The position numbers and the translations under genes are program-made. Positions 8,525 to 16,860 of a stretch of DNA of 64,000 nt are shown here, piece after piece. The notes beneath the pieces are model-generated. The model was not told the DNA's origin. It ran no database searches and saw only the letters and a program-made list of their open reading frames with translations. The stretch's first letter is position 1. Every line of letters begins with the position of its first letter. The stretch lies in the NCBI GenBank assembly GCA_049652745.1, contig JBASEY010000017.1:124001-188000 (forward strand), given 5' to 3'. This DNA is from JBASEY01 sp049652745. GTDB taxonomy: Bacteria; CSSED10-310.

Positions 8525-9550
8525 CTAGGGTCCTGAGCGCGACGGAGCATTATCTTCGAGTTTAGGAAGTAGATGGCCGAAAATCCCCGACAAATCCAAT
8601 AATGAGCAGTTTTGTTGGCCAGTCGGAATGCCCCAGATTTGAAGCTTCGGGCTCAAACTTTTCGCAAATTCAAGTTTAACTAAAATATCTCCACCCCCCA
8701 GCGCTTCCACCATTGCCGCCTGAGCTTCCGCTTGAGCTTTACCGATTTGAGCGATACCTTCACTTTCTTTTAGGCGAGCATATAATTCGGCATCTGCTTG
8801 AAGCCGAATGCTTTCCGCATGCGCCACTGCTTCCTGAACTGCAGCGAGCTTTTCTCCTTCAGCTTCAGCTTCGCGTTTTTTTGCCAAATCCAAAGCCGCC
8901 AGGTATTGATCCGACGCAATTTTTTTCTGGTCGACAGCAGCCTGATACTCAGCAGTAAATTCAAATTGACGAAGAAGCACATCGACAACTTCCAATCCTA
9001 TTTCCCGCGTTCCTCTCCGCCCATCTTCCCCATTGTTTATCAGTTTGACAACTTCCGTGGAAATATTCCGACGAATCCCGCCGTCAAAAATGTCTTCCGC
9101 CAAATACCGGCCAAGCTCATTGCTCAAGTACGACCGAACCGTTGGTAAAAGCACATTTTCGAGATACAGATGCCCATATTCTCTATGTAAAATTGGAACC
9201 TTTTCAGCTTCCAGTCGATACCTTATCGTTACATCGATCCAGGCAGTCTGGCCATCTTTCGTTTTAAAGGAGATGTCATTTCTTCCTTCTCCGTTTTCTT
9301 TGAACATATCATAGCTGAGCTCGTTAACCGGATATTTGTCGATATTCACGATATGCGGAATATTGATATATAAACCTGGAGATAACGCTTTTGGACTAGT
9401 TCCTCTTTTTAGCCAATTCGTTTTACCGACACCACGCTCAAACCCTATCATTACAGTACGAACACCGGCTTCCTGGGGACCAATTTCAGCACATCCCCAA
9501 ACAGCAAGAGCTATTGCAATCAATATCACTATTGCAAAAAAATACTTCAT
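8525..9550 (-). CDS. SPFH/prohibitin-like membrane protein
   Basis: The 341-residue protein has an N-terminal hydrophobic anchor (about 3-20), an SPFH/Band 7 domain (about 25-220) and an alanine/glutamate-rich helical segment (about 205-290: KKREAEAEGEKLAAVQEAVA) that is expected to form the coiled coil of SPFH assemblies. A Cys at 20 (AVWGC) resembles a lipobox but has Trp at -2, so membrane anchoring is more likely than lipidation. SPFH proteins form ring- or cage-like scaffolds that often regulate membrane proteases such as FtsH. The ATG at 9550 has AAGGAG eight bases upstream. It lies 12 bases downstream of the DUF4388 gene. Confidence 0.88.
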   Translation of the reverse strand: MKYFFAIVILIAIALAVWGCAEIGPQEAGVRTVMIGFERGVGKTNWLKRGTSPKALSPGLYINIPHIVNIDKYPVNELSYDMFKENGEGRNDISFKTKDGQTAWIDVTIRYRLEAEKVPILHREYGHLYLENVLLPTVRSYLSNELGRYLAEDIFDGGIRRNISTEVVKLINNGEDGRRGTREIGLEVVDVLLRQFEFTAEYQAAVDQKKIASDQYLAALDLAKKREAEAEGEKLAAVQEAVAHAESIRLQADAELYARLKESEGIAQIGKAQAEAQAAMVEALGGGDILVKLEFAKSLSPKLQIWGIPTGQQNCSLLDLSGIFGHLLPKLEDNAPSRSGP

Positions 9551-9562
9551 GCCTTTATCTCC

Positions 9563-10837
9563 TTATTTCTCTTCACTTATTTCAGATTTATCAGCCAAGC
9601 GCGAATAATAACATCCAAACAAAAAATCCCTGACATGGCCGGAAAACTTCAGATCATCCACAGACAACATATTTCCATCAACACCGGAACTGAGTAGTTC
9701 ATATCCTGTATCTGTTATAATATATTCAAATTTTTTAGACCATCCATCTTTCAAACAAACAGGATCGATCCAGCGGTTTTCAGCAAGCTGGATCAAATCC
9801 TCTGGAAAATGGTCTTCAAATAAGTGATATACGATCAATGCCGATTGAATTTCTCTAGCTCTATTCACTGTTCTGAATGATGCCGTCCGGATATCTTTAG
9901 GAGTTGGGAGATGTGCTGATTTCATCCATTTATGGGCTATCAAAAACCCTACCAACATAATACATGCCGTTAAAATCGCCAGTTTTCCAACTTGAATCAA
10001 GCTTTCCTTCAACCGGCTTATAAATCCATTCTCCAAATCGTCCTTATCCCGGGATTTGAAAGCCTTTTTAAACGAGCTTTCAATAGAGATTATATTTGCA
10101 TCTTGAAGATCAAGCAGAGCAATTCTTGAAAACCATTCAAACAAATGTGCGGTATCGCAGATATCACGTATGGAGCGCTCTCCATCGACCAATTCGTAGA
10201 TTGTTTCCTGAGCTCCTGTTAAGATCTTGGTTTTCTGGTTATCTATTGAATGATCTATTTTCACGCCTTCAGAAACGATATCCAATCCCTGTATTTTTTG
10301 AGGAATCAAATCATCGTTGGAAAAACGTTCTTTTACCCACTTCCAGTTTTTTTCAATTTTCGGCCCTGATCGCACAATGGCATTCAGATTGAGCGGTTTG
10401 ATGAGCTTTTCATCATAAGGAATATCGGATGCCTCCTTGAAAAAGTATATTCCTCTATTCCAAGTCAAACACGGGAAGAGTATCAACAGTATCTGATCTT
10501 CAAGAATACGCATCAATTCGGTATCTTTTAGATAACCACGCTCGACGGCGAGAGAGCCCAATCGCAGCATTTTTGTATTCTGTTCTTGCAGAAGGCCCTC
10601 GATTTGATCCGGTGTACAAAAACCTTTTTTCACAAGCAGTTGACCAAGTTGTATATTCGGTCTAGGGTAGTGTGATTCAGCATAAATACAGGCTCCTTTG
10701 TTGAAATGGAGCTCAACCGTGTCACTTTCTCCCGAAACAGTCAGAATCCCTGATAATTGTTGTGAACTCACCTCGGCAAGAACCTTATAAAGGGGCCGAT
10801 TCTCCAGTAAGCCATCGGAAGGAAATGGTCGACTCAC
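9563..10837 (-). CDS. DUF4388 (PATAN-like) protein with one membrane segment and a pseudopilin-like C-terminus
   Basis: The 424-residue protein starts with a DUF4388 domain (about 1-65: LYKVLAEVSSQQLSGILTVS, HFNKGACIYAES). It is followed by a segment like the MshEN/type II ATPase N-domain (LGQLLVKKGFCTPDQIEGLL, near 83-102, then a second weaker copy with LGSLAVERGYL). A single transmembrane helix lies near 275-295. The last 120 residues resemble the soluble part of type II pseudopilins: FPEDL, DPVCLKDGWSKKFEYI, then LLSSGVDGN. The GTG start at 10837 overlaps the upstream TPR gene by four bases (GTGA) and has GGGAG eight bases before it. A role in polarity, motility or secretion is suggested by family context only. 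Confidence 0.7.
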   Translation of the reverse strand: MSRPFPSDGLLENRPLYKVLAEVSSQQLSGILTVSGESDTVELHFNKGACIYAESHYPRPNIQLGQLLVKKGFCTPDQIEGLLQEQNTKMLRLGSLAVERGYLKDTELMRILEDQILLILFPCLTWNRGIYFFKEASDIPYDEKLIKPLNLNAIVRSGPKIEKNWKWVKERFSNDDLIPQKIQGLDIVSEGVKIDHSIDNQKTKILTGAQETIYELVDGERSIRDICDTAHLFEWFSRIALLDLQDANIISIESSFKKAFKSRDKDDLENGFISRLKESLIQVGKLAILTACIMLVGFLIAHKWMKSAHLPTPKDIRTASFRTVNRAREIQSALIVYHLFEDHFPEDLIQLAENRWIDPVCLKDGWSKKFEYIITDTGYELLSSGVDGNMLSVDDLKFSGHVRDFLFGCYYSRLADKSEISEEK

Positions 10838-12723
10838 TCAGTTTTCTCCCTGAAAGCCTGAATAATGGATAATAGGTACAAACCACAAAAAAATACCCAT
10901 GAAGCAATATATCCCGGCTCGGTTTCCAAGATCGGTATTTTTAAATAGGAATCAAACGTTCGACATCGTGATAAAAAGGATGCAAGCATCACCGACCAGA
11001 CAAAAAGAATCAAAATTCCCGAAAACAAATACCCCTTGTAAATTTTTCCACCACCGGGAACAACGATGGACAAAATGATATGCATAACGGTGTCCAGAAA
11101 AGATGATTGCTTTGTACCGCTTTTTTTCTGAACGGAAGATTTATCAGCGCTTGTTTTTCTAAAATAAACCCTGTGACAAGCTGCACAAATCCTCTCGGTT
11201 CCACCTAGGCCAAAATCCGGCTTCATTGGCTTTCCACACTTCAGACAGTACCTACTAAAGGGATATTTTTCCGCCAAATTGCTCAGAACAATCAATAAAA
11301 CTGTCAATATGGCCCATCCTAAAACTGCTTTATTAAAACTTATTTCTACAAATGGGATATGCCAAAAATCAGGCATGGACTGTAATGCTTTCATCCAGCT
11401 GGCTCTCAATTCTTCGGTCAGCCATTGTCTGGGAACACCAACATCCGCAACCATGCGGATCAAATCTGACCCATACATAGAGTTCAACTTGGCGGTCAAA
11501 TCCGGATCCAATCTGGATGCCTGATTCTGCATATTTCTGGCCTCGTCAAATCTGAACAATGCCAGATTGGCTTTCGATAAATTATAAAAAATTATCGGAT
11601 TTCTCGGGTCTATGTTTTCCGCTCGCCTATAATTCTCGATAGCCGCCTGAAACTGGTCATTGACAAACTCGATATTCCCTAAATTGATATACGCGGCGGA
11701 ATCCCTGGGAACCATCTCCTTATACAGTTCGAATTCCTGTCGGGCATCGGTATAAAAACCCCCTCGTTTATAAAGAGAACCGGCCAGATAATGAATCTTG
11801 GAGACAGCGCTTTTATGAGAAGTATCTTCTAAAAGAGATTTCAATTCGGTTATCGCCGGCTCTGAGTATCCACTGGTCGTTGCATAGCGAATCACGGAAA
11901 ACAAGCGACTGTTCTCAGTTATCATGGCATGCGCATAGATGAGGGAAAGTGGAAAAAGCGAGCTTATCAGTAGCCATGATACCCAAAGAGCCGATCTGTA
12001 TTGTTTTTCTGTAAACACACCCAAGATCAACAGGATCACCAAGGTAAAACCAAGCAAGCCTAATGGAGAAACCAGAATTGTCGCCATAAGCAAAACGAGT
12101 GCTGCTGCAATAATTTTGGAATCAGCGGGGAATGGGATAAAACCTGAGCATTCATGGACGAGCAATCTGAAATGTTTGATCATTAAAATCATAAAAATGG
12201 CAAAAGCGGATAAAAGGCTTGCGATATTTAAAATTTCAGATGCATTTCCCAGGATAAGGTGTCGAATACCTGGCTGAAGCAATCTATTTACTGCAACTGA
12301 AGCACGTTTGAACAGCATCGATACCATCTTGCTCAAACCCAAATGTCGTGAATTTATCAACGCGTACTGGGCAGCACGAACATTGAACGGATCAAATTCC
12401 AAAGCTGCTAAAAACGCCCAATGCGCATCCTGCCATTTATTGTCTTCTATCGCTTGGATTCCCAATAGACAATAGGCGACGCTGATTTCAGGCGATCGAG
12501 ACGTGCTATTTTCCAGAAAATACTTTTGAATTTGATATTTAGCTTCTTCACATTCTGGACGCGTAGAGCCTTTATTGAATAAATCCACCTGTTGAGACCA
12601 CATATAGGGAATGCCAATGATATCACTATCGTCATCTTGGCATAGGACCGGCATAATGGACAGCCCCATTAAGACAAGAAGCCCAAGCAGTTTGAAAAAG
12701 AAATGGATACTCGATGCTTTCAT
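10834..12723 (-). CDS. Membrane TPR protein with zinc ribbon
   Basis: About 629 residues: a signal peptide or first membrane helix (about 8-28, ending near VLCQ), a first TPR-like segment, several membrane helices near 160-240, a TPR array near 290-400 (AAYINLGNIEFVNDQFQAAI), another membrane helix near 450, a zinc ribbon with two CxxC pairs (CLKCGKP and CAACHRV), and a hydrophobic end (PGGGKIYKGYLFSGILIL) reminiscent of TM2-type segments. I do not recognise a function. The frame also allows a TTG start at 12729; the ATG at 12723 is chosen for its signal peptide, though the SD is slightly better placed for the TTG. It overlaps the DUF4388 gene, so the two are translationally coupled. Confidence 0.75.
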   Translation of the reverse strand: MKASSIHFFFKLLGLLVLMGLSIMPVLCQDDDSDIIGIPYMWSQQVDLFNKGSTRPECEEAKYQIQKYFLENSTSRSPEISVAYCLLGIQAIEDNKWQDAHWAFLAALEFDPFNVRAAQYALINSRHLGLSKMVSMLFKRASVAVNRLLQPGIRHLILGNASEILNIASLLSAFAIFMILMIKHFRLLVHECSGFIPFPADSKIIAAALVLLMATILVSPLGLLGFTLVILLILGVFTEKQYRSALWVSWLLISSLFPLSLIYAHAMITENSRLFSVIRYATTSGYSEPAITELKSLLEDTSHKSAVSKIHYLAGSLYKRGGFYTDARQEFELYKEMVPRDSAAYINLGNIEFVNDQFQAAIENYRRAENIDPRNPIIFYNLSKANLALFRFDEARNMQNQASRLDPDLTAKLNSMYGSDLIRMVADVGVPRQWLTEELRASWMKALQSMPDFWHIPFVEISFNKAVLGWAILTVLLIVLSNLAEKYPFSRYCLKCGKPMKPDFGLGGTERICAACHRVYFRKTSADKSSVQKKSGTKQSSFLDTVMHIILSIVVPGGGKIYKGYLFSGILILFVWSVMLASFLSRCRTFDSYLKIPILETEPGYIASWVFFCGLYLLSIIQAFREKTE

Positions 12724-12863
12724 AGTCAATTATGACCTGATTCTCCCCTTAAACGTTGCGATATCAGTTGATAGCACCCTGGACACCAAACCGGCCGGCC
12801 GAGGAATTTGATTTAAACTTACATTCCTGCAACTCGAATTTTCAACCGTTTCAACCTGGCAGC

Positions 12864-12893
12864 ATTTCAATGAAATCCGAGAGACCGTGTCAA
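12864..12893 (-). promoter_or_regulatory. Possible promoter for the TPR-to-PfkB gene run
   Basis: On the minus strand a perfect TTGACA (12888-12893) is followed by an 18-base spacer and TGAAAT (12864-12869, 4 of 6). It begins three bases downstream of the small secreted protein's stop codon and would give a leader of about 130 bases. No stronger candidate is visible in the 172-base gap (12724-12895), which otherwise holds nothing I recognise. Confidence 0.35.
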
Positions 12894-12895
12894 GA

Positions 12896-13309
12896 TTACA
12901 TCATTTCCTTAATACCTTCCACTGCCTTCATACCGGACACTTTTTCAGTGAACCGCAGTCTGAATTTGTATTCTTGAGTTCTGACGACGAGCATTGTTCC
13001 ACCTTCACGGTTAATCAGTGTGCTATCTTTTTGAACGAGAGGATTATCATTCTGAACCTTGTTTACAACACCATTTTTTAGATCGATGATAAATTTCCCA
13101 TATTCAGAGTGCTCGATCAAAATCGAGTTACCATCTTCCGATCGAAAAATCTTACCCGCTTTATCTATCGTCCAGCCTCCCTTTTCTGCAGGGTTGGCTG
13201 CAACCTCTTTTGTAATGTCAATCCATTCTGTCTTGGAAACATCATCAGCCGCAGCTATGGGAAATGCGATAAACAGTGCGATCAATAAAAATAAAAGTTT
13301 TGCCTTCAT
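12896..13309 (-). CDS. Small secreted protein of unknown function
   Basis: The 137-residue protein starts with a clear signal peptide (MKAKLLFLLIALFIAFPIAA, cleavage likely after AAA near 21). The mature part is about 115 residues, rich in charged residues and beta-prone, with no cysteine and no motif I recognise. The ATG at 13309 has a strong GGAGG six bases upstream. It is divergent from the methyltransferase gene and upstream of the TPR/DUF4388 run. Periplasmic or extracellular location is inferred from the signal peptide. Confidence 0.75.
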   Translation of the reverse strand: MKAKLLFLLIALFIAFPIAAADDVSKTEWIDITKEVAANPAEKGGWTIDKAGKIFRSEDGNSILIEHSEYGKFIIDLKNGVVNKVQNDNPLVQKDSTLINREGGTMLVVRTQEYKFRLRFTEKVSGMKAVEGIKEMM

Positions 13310-13363
13310 TGAAAACCTCCTACATAATCAATAAATATCAATTGCATCCAGATTTTATTTCCG

Positions 13364-13379
13364 GCGTCTAATATGACGC
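13364..13379. repeat. Short inverted repeat in a divergent intergenic region
   Basis: GCGTC (13364-13368), six bases, then GACGC (13375-13379) form a perfect 16-base dyad midway between the divergent starts at 13309 and 13426. Its position would suit an operator, but the arms are only five bases and no cognate regulator is known here. Confidence 0.3.
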
Positions 13380-13425
13380 ATTCCTTATGTGAAAGTATCT
13401 CTCTTTCTGATAAAATAATCAAGTT

Positions 13426-14508
13426 ATGATCTTCGAGGCGCCGGATAAATTCAACAGGTATTACTTTGCGGCTGAGTTCATTAAATCTGTGATGACCTTA
13501 GGCGTGAAAAATCCGACTATCTTGGATCTAGGATCGAACGAAAACCTTTTAACGTCCTTTTTGGACGATTACCCGGTTATACAAGCAGATCTGCACAGAG
13601 CGAATGCCAAAGGTTTGTTGGTTCAATGCCGTGGGGAACTGTTGCCATTGAAAAGCAAGTCCTTCGATATCATTGTATGCTTGGACGTCCTTGAACATAT
13701 CGACGAAAAAAACCGTATTGCCGTTCTGCAGGAAATATCCCGGGTCGCTTCCCACACCGCCATACTCGCCTTTCCAGTTAAACACGAATTTAGCGTGACT
13801 CATGAGAAAACTTTATCCGATATTCATTTATACTTGAATGGAGAACCGAATCATTTTTTAAATGAACATTCTATTTTCACCGGTATAAATTCCGATCATA
13901 TCGAGCAAAAGCTTTCTGAGTCGTTCAAACACACAAAAAGATATTATATTTTCCCCAACCATATCTGGTTTCTTTCATCTTTGATCGACTACTTTTTGGG
14001 CATTTTTCCCGAAACGCAGCTTGTTCGCAAAGAGATGTTTGCATTGATCAACAGTGCGCCGTCTTTGTGTAAAAACGAGAAAGATTCCTATCGGACGTTC
14101 ATTGTCGCCAGCCAGTTCCAGTTACCCGCTTTAAAAGATTTTATCTTGACCCTGCCTGACGCAAAACAGCAGCATGAAAATATAATGGACGCTTTCAAAA
14201 AATCGCATATGACTTTTAAAAATCTGGTTGACTACGCGGGAACACTTGAACTCACAGTCAAACACGCAGAAACGGAATTAAAGAAATTATCTATTTCTAA
14301 CGCTGAATTGAATGAGAAGATACATGATTTGTCTGCAGATTTAAAAGCAAAGAATATGGAATTTCAAGAATTACAAAATGTTTATAACAAGCTGGAACAG
14401 TACTGTTTTAACCTTGAAAACGCGATTAAGCAAAAAGAACACGCAATTCTATTTCTCCAGGAAAAATGCATGAATATCCTAACAGCGTTTATCAACAGAA
14501 AGAGCTGA
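13426..14508 (+). CDS. Class I SAM-dependent methyltransferase with C-terminal coiled coil
   Basis: The 360-residue protein has SAM motif I as ILDLGSNEN near 32-40, an acidic motif II (VIQADLHRA) and a post-motif segment FDIIVCLDVLEHI typical of class I methyltransferases. The C-terminal third (about 250-345) is a long coiled coil (ETELKKLSISNAELNEKIHD). It precedes two glycosyltransferases by three bases, and the next protein also has a coiled coil, so they may assemble. A glycan-capping or sugar O-methylation role is inferred from neighbours, as coiled-coil methyltransferases end polysaccharide chains in some O-antigen systems (WbdD). No good SD precedes the ATG at 13426. Confidence 0.8.
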   Translation: MIFEAPDKFNRYYFAAEFIKSVMTLGVKNPTILDLGSNENLLTSFLDDYPVIQADLHRANAKGLLVQCRGELLPLKSKSFDIIVCLDVLEHIDEKNRIAVLQEISRVASHTAILAFPVKHEFSVTHEKTLSDIHLYLNGEPNHFLNEHSIFTGINSDHIEQKLSESFKHTKRYYIFPNHIWFLSSLIDYFLGIFPETQLVRKEMFALINSAPSLCKNEKDSYRTFIVASQFQLPALKDFILTLPDAKQQHENIMDAFKKSHMTFKNLVDYAGTLELTVKHAETELKKLSISNAELNEKIHDLSADLKAKNMEFQELQNVYNKLEQYCFNLENAIKQKEHAILFLQEKCMNILTAFINRKS

Positions 14509-14511
14509 TTT

Positions 14512-16860
14512 ATGTCAAGGCTGCTGGTATTCGGGTTCTGTCCACTTCCTTTCGAAAACACACAAAAGACCTATGGCCCCGGAATACGTGCCTGGCAATT
14601 TATTCAACCCCTTCTTCGCGACAAAATTGAAATTACCTTTATCGCCAACCGAATACCATCTGTTTATCCCGAGTTTACACCACCTGAAATCGCCACCGAA
14701 AAATATGGTTTTACCTATTTCAATCTGTCCAACGAAGTGTTTCACGATAAAAATAGAATTCAGGATCTCCATGACCGAGTTCAGCCGGATGCAATTCTGG
14801 CTGCAACCGTCTTTGCTTGTAAACCGTTGGAAAAGCTTAGATTTTCGGCGCCTGTATGGATCGATCTTTTTGGACATGTGATGGCGGAAGCACAAGCCAA
14901 AGCATTTCGTTATCAAACCAATGAATATCTAGACCATTTCTTATACCATCAATATCTCGCTTTGCATACAGGCGATAAGTTCTCCACCGTTTCCAGAGCT
15001 CAATCATTTGCCACAGTCGGTGAACTGGGATTGATCAAACGCCTTTCCGCTCAAACCACCGGCTACGAATTCTGTCATACAATTCCCTGCGCGGTCGAGC
15101 CCACGTTGTACACACACGACAAAATCATTTTCCGAGGAAAAGATGTGCCTGAAAACGCCTTTGTCGTTCTCTGGTCAGGCGGATTCAATACCTGGACAGA
15201 TACCGATACACTGTTTGAAGCTCTTGAAATTGCCATGGCCGTAAATCCGAATATTTACTTTGTCAGCACAGGCGGGCAAATAGATGGTCACGATGAAATA
15301 ACCTATCCTCAATTTGCCGAAATGGCCAGACACTCAAAATATTCCGACAGATTTATTCTTAAGGGATGGCTTCCAAAAGAAGACGTACATAATACCTACT
15401 TTGAGGCAGATATCGGGATTAACATCGATCGATATATGTATGAAGGTGTTTTCGGCAGTAAAAATAGAGTTCTGGATTGGATGAAAGCCGGTTTGCCCGC
15501 ATTAATTGGTGAATTGTGTGAGCTTTCAATGGAGTTACCATGCAAAGGTTTGGGATACAGCTATCCACTTGGTGATTCTCATACACTTGCAGATCGACTT
15601 TTAAAACTTGCTGAAAATCCTGAAGAGGTCAAATTAACGGGCCGACGAGCTAAAGACTATGCTTTACAACATCTCTCATTTGAAGTGACAACCAAACCCT
15701 TTCAAAAATGGCTCTCTTCTCCTGAAAAAGCACCGGATAAACACCTTGAACAACGTGACCTTGTATTGCCGGATTTTTTAAAAGATAGATCGCATAATTA
15801 TATACGGTCAATTGAAAAAGACCTGGAAAATAAAAAGAATCATATCAATGAGTTGGAACGCTATATCAGACATCTGGAGAGCCAATTTCAAGAAAAATGT
15901 CAGAATAATCAGGTTCAAAATGCCGTTTCCAATCGCCCCAAATTAATGTCTCCCCTGCTGTCGTTACCCCAAAACCCCCTTGTCAGCATCGTGATTGTCA
16001 CTTGGAATGGTAAAACAGATATCGACTCCTGTTTAGAATCCGTTCTCACCCACGACTATCCAAAAATGGAATATCTGGTCATCGATAATGGTTCTTCCGA
16101 TGGAACTCCTGAGCATATTCAGCAGGTTTATCCGGAAGTTAGGCTCATACGCAATGCACGCAACAAAGGCTTTACTGCAGGCGTCAACCAGGGTATCGAA
16201 GCGTCTTCAGGCGATATCGTATTCCTTTTAAATCAGGATGCGATGATGCAAAAAGGTTTATTGTCCGAGATCGTCCGTACTTTGGCAAATGAATCAATAG
16301 CAATTGCTGGATGCAAAATCCATCATCCCGATGGGCTCACTTTACAGCATGCCGGCGGCGTTTTTCATCAAAATGGGTTGACGGATCATTTTGGCGCCGG
16401 GGAGAAAGATTTGGGTCAGTACGATGAAGACAGAGATGTCGACTACGTGACCGGCGCTGCTTTTGCTTTTAAAAAAGCGCTTGTTCGAGAGATTGGATAT
16501 TTTGATAAACGCTTTTCTCCCGCCTACTTTGAAGAGCTGGATTTTTGTATTCGCGCATCGAGGGCTGGTTATAGGATCCGATACTGTCATAAAGCTGTTG
16601 CCATACATAAAGAATCCACGTCCACCGGAAAATTCAGCCGCAGATTTTATACTCTATATCACCGCAATCGCCTGAAACTGATCTTGAAACATTATCCTCT
16701 CAGGTATTTTCTAGGTACATTTCGACGTGCCGAATGGCAATGGCTGCGTAAATTTGCCCCCAAAGAACAGTCTATTCCTCTTTGTACCGCTTACCTACAT
16801 GTATCACATCGAATTGTATGGTTGTTTTTTCGAGATTTCAAACGGAAGGTTTTCAAGTGA
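14512..16860 (+). CDS. Two-domain glycosyltransferase (GT4-like plus coiled-coil linker plus GT2)
   Basis: The 782-residue protein has an N-terminal GT-B domain of GT4 type (about 1-410; ADIGINIDRYMYEG and the following KNRVLDWMKAGLPALIGE form the donor-site half). A charged coiled-coil linker spans about 430-470. A C-terminal GT2 (GT-A) domain starts at about 489 with LVSIVIVTWNG, has VIDNGSSDGT, the acidic LLNQDAMM in the DxD position and FEELDFCIRASRAGY. It resembles rhamnosyltransferase-type GT2 enzymes. It thus likely adds two sugars in sequence to a surface glycan. The ATG is three bases after the methyltransferase stop; the stop overlaps the next GTG start (GTGA). The GT4 half is a paralogue of the next gene. 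Confidence 0.88.
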   Translation: MSRLLVFGFCPLPFENTQKTYGPGIRAWQFIQPLLRDKIEITFIANRIPSVYPEFTPPEIATEKYGFTYFNLSNEVFHDKNRIQDLHDRVQPDAILAATVFACKPLEKLRFSAPVWIDLFGHVMAEAQAKAFRYQTNEYLDHFLYHQYLALHTGDKFSTVSRAQSFATVGELGLIKRLSAQTTGYEFCHTIPCAVEPTLYTHDKIIFRGKDVPENAFVVLWSGGFNTWTDTDTLFEALEIAMAVNPNIYFVSTGGQIDGHDEITYPQFAEMARHSKYSDRFILKGWLPKEDVHNTYFEADIGINIDRYMYEGVFGSKNRVLDWMKAGLPALIGELCELSMELPCKGLGYSYPLGDSHTLADRLLKLAENPEEVKLTGRRAKDYALQHLSFEVTTKPFQKWLSSPEKAPDKHLEQRDLVLPDFLKDRSHNYIRSIEKDLENKKNHINELERYIRHLESQFQEKCQNNQVQNAVSNRPKLMSPLLSLPQNPLVSIVIVTWNGKTDIDSCLESVLTHDYPKMEYLVIDNGSSDGTPEHIQQVYPEVRLIRNARNKGFTAGVNQGIEASSGDIVFLLNQDAMMQKGLLSEIVRTLANESIAIAGCKIHHPDGLTLQHAGGVFHQNGLTDHFGAGEKDLGQYDEDRDVDYVTGAAFAFKKALVREIGYFDKRFSPAYFEELDFCIRASRAGYRIRYCHKAVAIHKESTSTGKFSRRFYTLYHRNRLKLILKHYPLRYFLGTFRRAEWQWLRKFAPKEQSIPLCTAYLHVSHRIVWLFFRDFKRKVFK

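Noticed and set aside
9488..9550. Lipobox in the SPFH protein
   Set aside because: Trp at -2 before the Cys is not accepted by signal peptidase II consensus; treated as a membrane anchor.
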